From positions 9,747,001 through 9,811,000 of the forward strand of contig CP141126.1 in assembly GCA_035236585.1 (NCBI GenBank): DNA of 64,000 nucleotides, given 5' to 3'. This DNA comes from Warburgia ugandensis. Lineage: Eukaryota > Streptophyta > Magnoliopsida > Canellales > Canellaceae. The notes beneath the pieces are model-generated. The model had not been told where the DNA came from. It ran no database searches and saw only the letters and a program-made list of their open reading frames with translations. The position numbers and the translations under genes are program-made. Shown in pieces: positions 58,048-64,000 of the stretch (within the stretch, counting starts at the first letter, position 1; each line of letters begins with the position of its first letter).

Positions 58048-58049
<2 letters not shown>

Positions 58050-58191
58050 CAATAATTTTAGTAAAAGATAAATGACATTTGATTGACAAGAAAAAAGTTT
58101 ATAATTGTCTTTTTTCTCTCTTTTTTTTATTTTTACTTTTCCTTGGCCAATTATATAACACCTACATAAAATAGCTAAAATTATCATTGTT
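58048..58191. mobile_element. Foldback MITE, TA-flanked, copy 4, diverged
   Basis: GCAATAATTTTAGTAAAAGA with AAATGACATTTGATTGACAA at the left is mirrored by TTGGCCAATTATATAACACC and AATAGCTAAAATTATCATTG at the right. TA-rich ends are kept. Confidence 0.7.
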
Positions 58192-59067
58192 TATATATGT
58201 ATTTGTTTGTGTGTATAAATGTTTAAAATTTGCATATTTTTCATATACTTTATCAAACTTTAAAAAGACATGCTTTCCAATTGACCTTTCTAGATTTGCT
58301 TTTATTTTTTAGATTAAAATCCATCTTTTCAACTTCCCATTTTATAAGTTCTCTTCAACATTTCTACCCTAACTTCAAGCCCCTCTATAATAATTTAGGA
58401 TACAATGTTTAATTTTATTTATAATAATGTACCTTTTGTGCTTAAAATGTCATTAAATAGGTCCGAATTATATTTTATTTTAAATGTCATAGGTAAGATT
58501 GGTTGTTCCTTGATCTATCTTACCCTTTGAGCCCCAAATTTAGAATGATTTTACCCAATTTTTTGAACTTGTACAGCCTAGCCATCCATAAATTGTATGC
58601 CTAAATCTACTATAAAATGAGCGTACTGTTTCAGATAATGATCAGACTTCTCAATCTAGTTCTTCCTGCCAACAAGGTTGAGAAGCCGTGAAAGCCCTTT
58701 CGAACGTAAAAAGGAATTTGAATAAAATTTTAAATAGATTTTTTAACCAAATTGGTGACCCACTCAAAGATAAGTATGATCATTTTTAATAAAATATATT
58801 CTCTTCATTTTTTTCACACTTGCCACTTTTGATATTTATTTTTTTCTTATTTTTAAGTTTTTAAAAGAGTTTCTTTTTCTTTTTCTTACCCGCGTTGTTT
58901 TTATCTACTCCCCTTAATTGTCTTATTTTTAGGTATCCATTGTAATACTTATCTGTCTTTTGGTTTTTTAAGAGTCGACTACTAATATGTATCTGTAGGC
59001 ATCGGCCTTCCTCCTCTGCAGCGGAAAATGCCTTAGCAGAGGGAGGGCGCGAAGAAGAAACAGAGCA
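58192..59067. other. Upstream region of the PORR gene
   Basis: AT-rich, without recognisable genes. It should contain the promoter and short leader of the PORR gene. A TATA box could not be singled out in this background. Confidence 0.4.
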
Positions 59068-60336
59068 ATGGCGACAATGGTAATTAAGCCCACTTCATTT
59101 TCAATATCGACACCCCTTTCCCTTCCCCGCCATTTTCTAAACCCCAGATCCTTTTCTCTCTGGTCTATGAAGAAAGACCCAGACCTCGAATCCGCTCTCT
59201 CTCGCAACCGCCGCTGGATCGTGAACAACCAAATCAAAAACATCATTTTTCGATGCCCTAACCAGACCATTCCCGTCAAATTTCTTCAGAAGAAGTTCAA
59301 AACCCTAGATCTCCAAGGAAAAGCCCTGAATTGGCTCCAGAAGTACCCCTGCTGCTTTGAAATTTCCTCCCAAGACGGCGAGCATTTCTGCCGATTATCA
59401 AAACGTATGATTTCCCTCATCGAAGAGGAAGAATCAGTCAAAGAAAGCCAAGAACCAGTTCTCGTGCAAAGATTATCGAAGTTACTGATGATGACCTCAA
59501 AACAAAAGCTCAACGTGGTGAAATTCAACGAATTGAAGAGAAATTTTGGGTTTCCAGACGATTATTTGCTTCGGATAATCCCAAACTATCCGGAAACGTT
59601 TCGGATTGTTAATAGTAGCGGGAGAAGAAACACGATGGAGATTGAGCTTCTTTCCTGGAATCCTGTTTTAGCTCTATCCGCAGTTGAAAATGGAGCTCGT
59701 GAGAGGAATCAGGAACCTGGTTTTGATTGCTGTTTACCTTCTAGTTGGGTGAAATCTTGGGAAAAGTTTCGTGAATTTAACGAAGGTTCTCCGTATATTT
59801 CACCTTATTCAGATTCTAGGAATTTTGCTGAGGGTTCGAAAGAGATGGAGAAAAGGGCAGTTGGTCTGGTTCATGAATTGCTATCACTGACTTTGTGGAA
59901 GAAGGCGTCGATTGTAAAGTTAGGGCATTTTAGCAGAGAATTCAATTTTCCAGAGCGTTTGAATGTGATGCTGCTCAAACATCCGGGAATTTTCTATGTT
60001 TCCAACAAGTATCAGATTTATACCGTTGCTTTACGAGAAGGGTATCGTGGATCAGAGTTGGTTGATAAGGATCCGTTGGTTGCTGTTAAGGAGAAGTTTG
60101 GGGAGTTAATGCAGGAGGGGCTTCACGAGTATAATAGGAGGAGGCATGCAGTGAATTTGGAGAGAAAAAAAAAGAGGGGTTTGCTTCAGGGAAGATTGGA
60201 GAAGAAAGAGAAAAGAGGAATGGACGAAGTGCCTGAAAATGAGGACGATGAAGGGAAGGGAAGAGATTTGTATAAGCCTGAAGAGAGGAAGAGGTTTTAT
60301 AAAGTTTTGTTTGATGACAACGCTTCATTGGATTGA
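59068..60336 (+). CDS. PORR-domain (plant organelle RNA recognition) protein
   Basis: An intronless frame of 422 residues. The N-terminus (MATMVIKPTSFSISTPLSLP, rich in S, R and P, few acids) looks like an organelle transit peptide. From about residue 35 the PORR domain (formerly DUF860) starts with KKDPDLESALSRNRRWIVNN, then VKFLQKKFKTLDLQGKALNW, NFGFPDDYLLRIIPNYPETF, LVHELLSLTLWKKASIVKLG, and ends near LKHPGIFYVSNKYQIYTVAL and LVDKDPLVAVKEKFGELMQE. The C-terminus is basic then acidic. Characterised members (WTF1 in chloroplasts, WTF9 in mitochondria) bind group II intron RNA and aid splicing. I cannot say which organelle or subgroup applies here. No lesions. Confidence 0.95.
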   Translation: MATMVIKPTSFSISTPLSLPRHFLNPRSFSLWSMKKDPDLESALSRNRRWIVNNQIKNIIFRCPNQTIPVKFLQKKFKTLDLQGKALNWLQKYPCCFEISSQDGEHFCRLSKRMISLIEEEESVKESQEPVLVQRLSKLLMMTSKQKLNVVKFNELKRNFGFPDDYLLRIIPNYPETFRIVNSSGRRNTMEIELLSWNPVLALSAVENGARERNQEPGFDCCLPSSWVKSWEKFREFNEGSPYISPYSDSRNFAEGSKEMEKRAVGLVHELLSLTLWKKASIVKLGHFSREFNFPERLNVMLLKHPGIFYVSNKYQIYTVALREGYRGSELVDKDPLVAVKEKFGELMQEGLHEYNRRRHAVNLERKKKRGLLQGRLEKKEKRGMDEVPENEDDEGKGRDLYKPEERKRFYKVLFDDNASLD

Positions 60337-60825
60337 CAGAGGTATACACAACAGTGTGATAAACTTTTTCTGGTCTAGTACTTCTCTCATCTGACGACAG
60401 TACTCGGTTCTTATTGTGGTTGAGAGGTAGACATCAGAATTCTGTCTTCTCTTTGTTTCATTCAGAATTTGTCATTGCATGTATTCTGTGAAATTTATTG
60501 CTGATACCGAGTTCTGTTTAGATGATCTGACAATAAGCGGTAGTGTGCTTGGTGTAGAATTATATATTGTTCATGTCTGTATTGGGTAGCTTGTTAACTT
60601 CTTCTGCTGGCAATCATATAGAAGTCTCTTGCTTAGGGTCATTTTCCGCATTGAGAAAGTTCTGCTAGATCTCTATTCTAATTCTCATGCGAAAAGGAAA
60701 AAAGAGTTCTGCTAGATTGTTGTCATTGGTTTGGTGGCTGACTGTAAATTATGTAATCTCAGAAGATTAAATAGCACTTTGTGGCTTCTGAGGTAAAATT
60801 ATATAGCGTGGGCCTTAAGTTCTAG
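60337..60825 (+). other. PORR 3' flank
   Basis: T-rich sequence with no coding signal, probably the 3' untranslated region. Confidence 0.45.
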
Positions 60826-61094
60826 TTCTCATGATCAATGAGGCCTCCATGACTTGCAGAATGATTTGGCAGAATGATGAGCTAAACCAACTATTTCGTT
60901 TTTGAATTTGACTAGAAGTGCCTGTTGCAGACAACTCATTAAGCATTGGAAGCTATTGGCTCTCCTTCTCATGATCAATGAGGCCTCCATGACATGCAGA
61001 ATGATGAGCTAAACCAACTATTTCGTTTTTGAATTTGACTAGAAGTGCCTGTTGCAGACAACTCATTAAGCATTGGAAGCTGTTTGCTCTCCTA
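60826..61094. repeat. Tandem duplication, 140- and about 129-bp copies
   Basis: TTCTCATGATCAATGAGGCC starts both copies (about 60826 and 60966). Both end with TTAAGCATTGGAAGCT and TGCTCTCC-like sequence. The second copy lacks about 11 bp (ATTTGGCAGAATG region). Otherwise nearly identical, so recent. Confidence 0.92.
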
Positions 61095-61384
61095 GGAATT
61101 TACTAGTTAGAATTAATGATAGTTGGTCAGAGGTTTGGTGCACTATAATTGGTTAACAAATTGAGGTAAAGATTATGATTTTGAAGAGTGAGGTCTATAG
61201 TATCAACTGACGGTAAGTAGGTCTCTACACTCTAGGTCTTACTAGTGGTGAAGATTCTGTTTGATTACTGGAGTGAAGCATCAGAGAGAGACAATTTCTG
61301 GGTTATCAAACCAAAAATTAGACAAAATGTCAATGCAACTCAGCTCAGGATAATATATCATATACTTACCTGTTTTATGTAGCA

Positions 61385-62088
61385 ACTGGGATAATTTAGT
61401 TCCCACGCTCCTCTCACAAGTCACAAGCAACCATGAGATGGAAATTGTACCATCAATTAGGTATGTTGCTCTGTTCTCTGAGCTCATCATCTTGCCTCAA
61501 GCTTTCATGGTAAAATAATAACCTAAAGAGATTTTTCAGTCAATGCTGTTTTGCAAATGTTGGGTGCGAATTTATAATTATGAACTGTTCTTAGTTGCTT
61601 GCTGCTGTCTACTACTTTCAGTGACAATTTTGAGTGTTCTTTTCATGGTTTAGAAACTGATTTTGGCCGACTTTCTCCATTGCAAGAAAGCGGGCGTTTG
61701 ACTCTTGCAGCTACTTTAGCATTTAATGGCTGCATAGCTCGGAATAGAGCATGGACAATCTCGCATGTCAGTCTCTTCTCCTGTTGCTACTGTGGTCATT
61801 GCGAAACTTGAGTTTGTTTTCTGGGATGTGTCATTAAAAGTGACACTTTTCTGCTTTTCGGCAGAGATCTTTATGCATTGGGGCTTTCATGGGACAAATT
61901 CAGTGAATTATCCTAGGTCCCACGCTTCCTTTGCAACTCTACCCCAGATGTTGAGATCGAGGAATATGATATGTTGTGCTTTCATAGCCTCGGAGTGGCC
62001 TCGGCGGAGAATGGCATCAGAAATCTTCCAGATAATCTGGAGGACCACAAGGAAAATGAACCCAACAATGGAACTGGTGGAGAGTGAA
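61385..62088 (+). other. Exon-like segments of an unrecognised gene, probably decayed
   Basis: Three plus-strand pieces look coding with splice-like borders. First, about 61385-61460: after TTTTATGTAG, NWDNLVPTLLSQVTSNHEME then IVPSI and a GTATGT donor. Second, about 61621-61768: after CTTTCAG, DNFECSFHGLETDFGRLSPL to GCIARNRAWTISH. Third, about 61866-62088: after CGGCAG, DLYALGLSWDKFSELS, a TAG, then VPRFLCNSTPDVEIEEYDML, ending NNGTGGE and a stop. Pieces one and two join in phase; piece three joins poorly and has an internal stop. I do not recognise the protein. Confidence 0.35.
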
Positions 62089-62199
62089 GGCATCAGAGAC
62101 AGCGTGCCTTTTAAAATCTGTCATGTTAAGGGAAATTTTGTTTCTTCAGCTTCTGTTTGCCTTGCTGGATGCTCAATGAAAGCACATGAATGAAGTTCC

Positions 62200-63730
62200 G
62201 CTCAGGTATCAATGGAAGCACTTGAATGAAGTTCAAGTAGATTCCAGTTCAGTGGATGCTGGACATGCTGGTATGCTAAGTTAGCTTGAAGTCGCATGTT
62301 CATTCTGGCATTTGTCAATATTGCATGTCTCTGGAAAAATGAATATGTTGATGCAATCATATGTATGGACTACAGGGAATTACAAGGACTGGCATTTACT
62401 GTTTAACTTGTATGGATTCTCTGGACGATACCATTCCACATGCTGATGATACTGAAACTATTGTATCTTAAGATAGATGACAAATGAGTAATGATTGCAT
62501 CTTTTGCCATATCTCTTAGAAGTGGCTAACAGCCATGACAGTTACTTAAAGAAGTCTACACCAGCATAGTTCAAATATGACCAGCATAGTTCAAATATGA
62601 TCATCTCTTATTATACGTTGTCTGTCATTTGTTTTCGCTAACATCTGAGGTAATGGTTTGATCCTATAGTCCTACAGTTGGTGGCATCTCAGACGTTGAG
62701 GGCATTAGGGGCAGCACCTCCATTGGATCCTGACAAATACCAACAGCATGGTCAACTACTGTTCATCTGATGACCCCAGTTTAGACGTACTGCCATGTTC
62801 TAACTAGATTATGTCCGGGCAAATTGTTGGTTAAGAAAATTGTGATTTTGGATTGCTTCTGCTAAGGAATAAGCAGATATTGTTACCGAAGCTGATGGCT
62901 TACTAAGCTACCAAAGGGCCATAGATTTTGAAACAGTGCGTTTCAGCATGTGATATATGAGATTTGCTTTTAATGCATTATTTACAGTTTCGCAAATAAA
63001 AAGGGGAAATATCTAGTAGAGAAGATCCATTGACTTGAGCTTATGGAAATATTCCTCGTACAGTCCTGAATGCCAATTTTCAGGCGAAGAGAATGGTTAA
63101 TAGCAAGTGGACAAAGGGCCCTTCAAGTCAATATGATCTCACTGTAGAGATGCTCGCTCAACATAATCAAGTCCACTGGTGTTTGACTTCTTTAGGCTTA
63201 AAGAAAGGGTAAAAATAAATTCTAAGACTGCAAATATTATTGACTTTTTCCATCACAGTGGACTTCGTTTTTCTTGTTCGTTCTAAAATAGAAGTTAATA
63301 CCTGCTTTCTCCAACCCAAGGCAGTAATTCGTCAGGTGCTTTCTACTGACAGTGAAAATGGCAACGGGGCAGACTGAGATGTTTGAAGTTGTCGGTAGAA
63401 CTTGGTTTAATGGACAATGTTAGCGCTGTTTCAGAGAAAAGACCTAGCTAAGTGTGCATTCTTTCTTCTCGTGTTGTCATCTGTAAGACAAATCCTAGCA
63501 TATATATGGTCAAGGAGTCAAGCACTGTCAAAGGCAGGTTATGTATGTCGATCCAAATATATACACATACCAGGCAATCTGCAAGGAATCTAATTTACCC
63601 ATGAATTGGAGTTTCTCATTACACAGCCTTATGCAAGTTTGAGTTGTTAAATTGACGGGGAATGGTTATGGAAAATGGACACATATCTGATGATATTGCG
63701 CAGCATGCAGAGAAAATTGGGGTTACAGAT
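62200..63730. other. Unassigned sequence before the FBPase end
   Basis: A perfect 20-bp tandem repeat lies at 62561-62600 (CCAGCATAGTTCAAATATGA twice). The stretch next to 63731 should hold the FBPase 3' untranslated region on the minus strand. Nothing else supported. Confidence 0.4.
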
Positions 63731-64000
63731 TTATGCCTTTTTTTCTGCGGCAGCATGGAGTGCTTTTATTTCTTCGACGTCATCGTAGCTGCCAAGGAAT
63801 ATGGGTGACCGCTGATGGATCTTTGTAGGAACCAAGTCAAGCGCCTGGAGAAGTGGTTGATAGAGTTAGTTCAATATCCTGTGATTGCTAAATGAAGATG
63901 CAAAATTATCTCCGAGAGACACTGAGACATGGATTTTCAGAGAATGCTTTCCTACCCGTTCTTTCCCTGTAAAAGCTTGACCACCTGCTTGTTCCATCAA
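63731..64000 (-). CDS. Cytosolic fructose-1,6-bisphosphatase, C-terminal exons (partial)
   Basis: Two exons on the minus strand: 64000-63956 (FLMEQAGGQAFTGKER context, seen from LMEQ) and 63844-63731 (ALDLVPTKIHQRSPIFLGSY, DDVEEIKALHAAAEKKA, stop), with a GT-AG intron. The ending SPIFLGSYDDVEEIKAL is that of the cytosolic plant enzyme, not the chloroplast one. The enzyme removes the 1-phosphate of fructose 1,6-bisphosphate and controls carbon flow to sucrose. About 50 residues are visible and the rest lies beyond the window end. Confidence 0.93.

Overview
The window is nuclear DNA from a flowering plant. It is AT-rich, genes have GT-AG introns, the proteins are plant-specific (fibrillin, GH3, PORR, plant trihelix), and plant transposons are everywhere: Au-type tRNA SINEs, a Ty1/copia LTR element, RTE-clade LINEs and small foldback elements. 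The wide spacing between genes suits a medium to large genome. I cannot name the species. Nothing here points to bacteria or an organelle.

Layout. 1-2.9 kb: unassigned, with one Au SINE and a 200-bp tandem duplication. 2.9-5.0 kb (minus): trihelix-type transcription factor with a likely upstream TATA box. 5.4-9.0 kb: repeats and a decayed RNase H-like relic. 9.08-21.05 kb: a complete but dead Ty1/copia element with two LTRs. It is broken by a full-length RTE LINE (14.1-17.6 kb) inside integrase and by an unidentified 1.8-kb insert inside gag. 21-29 kb: SINEs and unassigned sequence. 29.0-30.0 kb: relics of a fibrillin gene (minus) and a GH3 gene (plus). 34.9-42.4 kb: the intact GH3 and fibrillin-5 genes, tail to tail. 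47.3-48.2 kb (minus): intronless splicing factor ISY1. 50.0-56.3 kb (minus): a truncated, broken copy of exocyst SEC5. 57.4-58.2 kb: cluster of foldback elements bordered by TA repeats. 59.1-60.3 kb (plus): PORR-domain organelle RNA-binding protein. 61.4-62.1 kb: unrecognised exon-like segments. 63.7-64.0 kb (minus): last two exons of cytosolic fructose-1,6-bisphosphatase, entering from beyond the window end.

The genes do not form a pathway and are not co-transcribed. Roles expected from their families: jasmonate-type hormone conjugation (GH3), plastoquinone synthesis in plastids (fibrillin 5), splicing (ISY1), organelle intron splicing (PORR), sucrose synthesis (FBPase) and transcription (trihelix).

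I found no new multi-gene system. The most informative observations are these: an old GH3/fibrillin-5 duplication whose two fibrillin copies took up different SINEs in the same intron; a non-Au SINE with perfect target-site duplications; a SEC5 pseudogene with three lesions plus truncation; a 140-bp direct repeat around a foreign insert in the copia gag; and tandem hairpins with paired base changes at the LINE 5' end.
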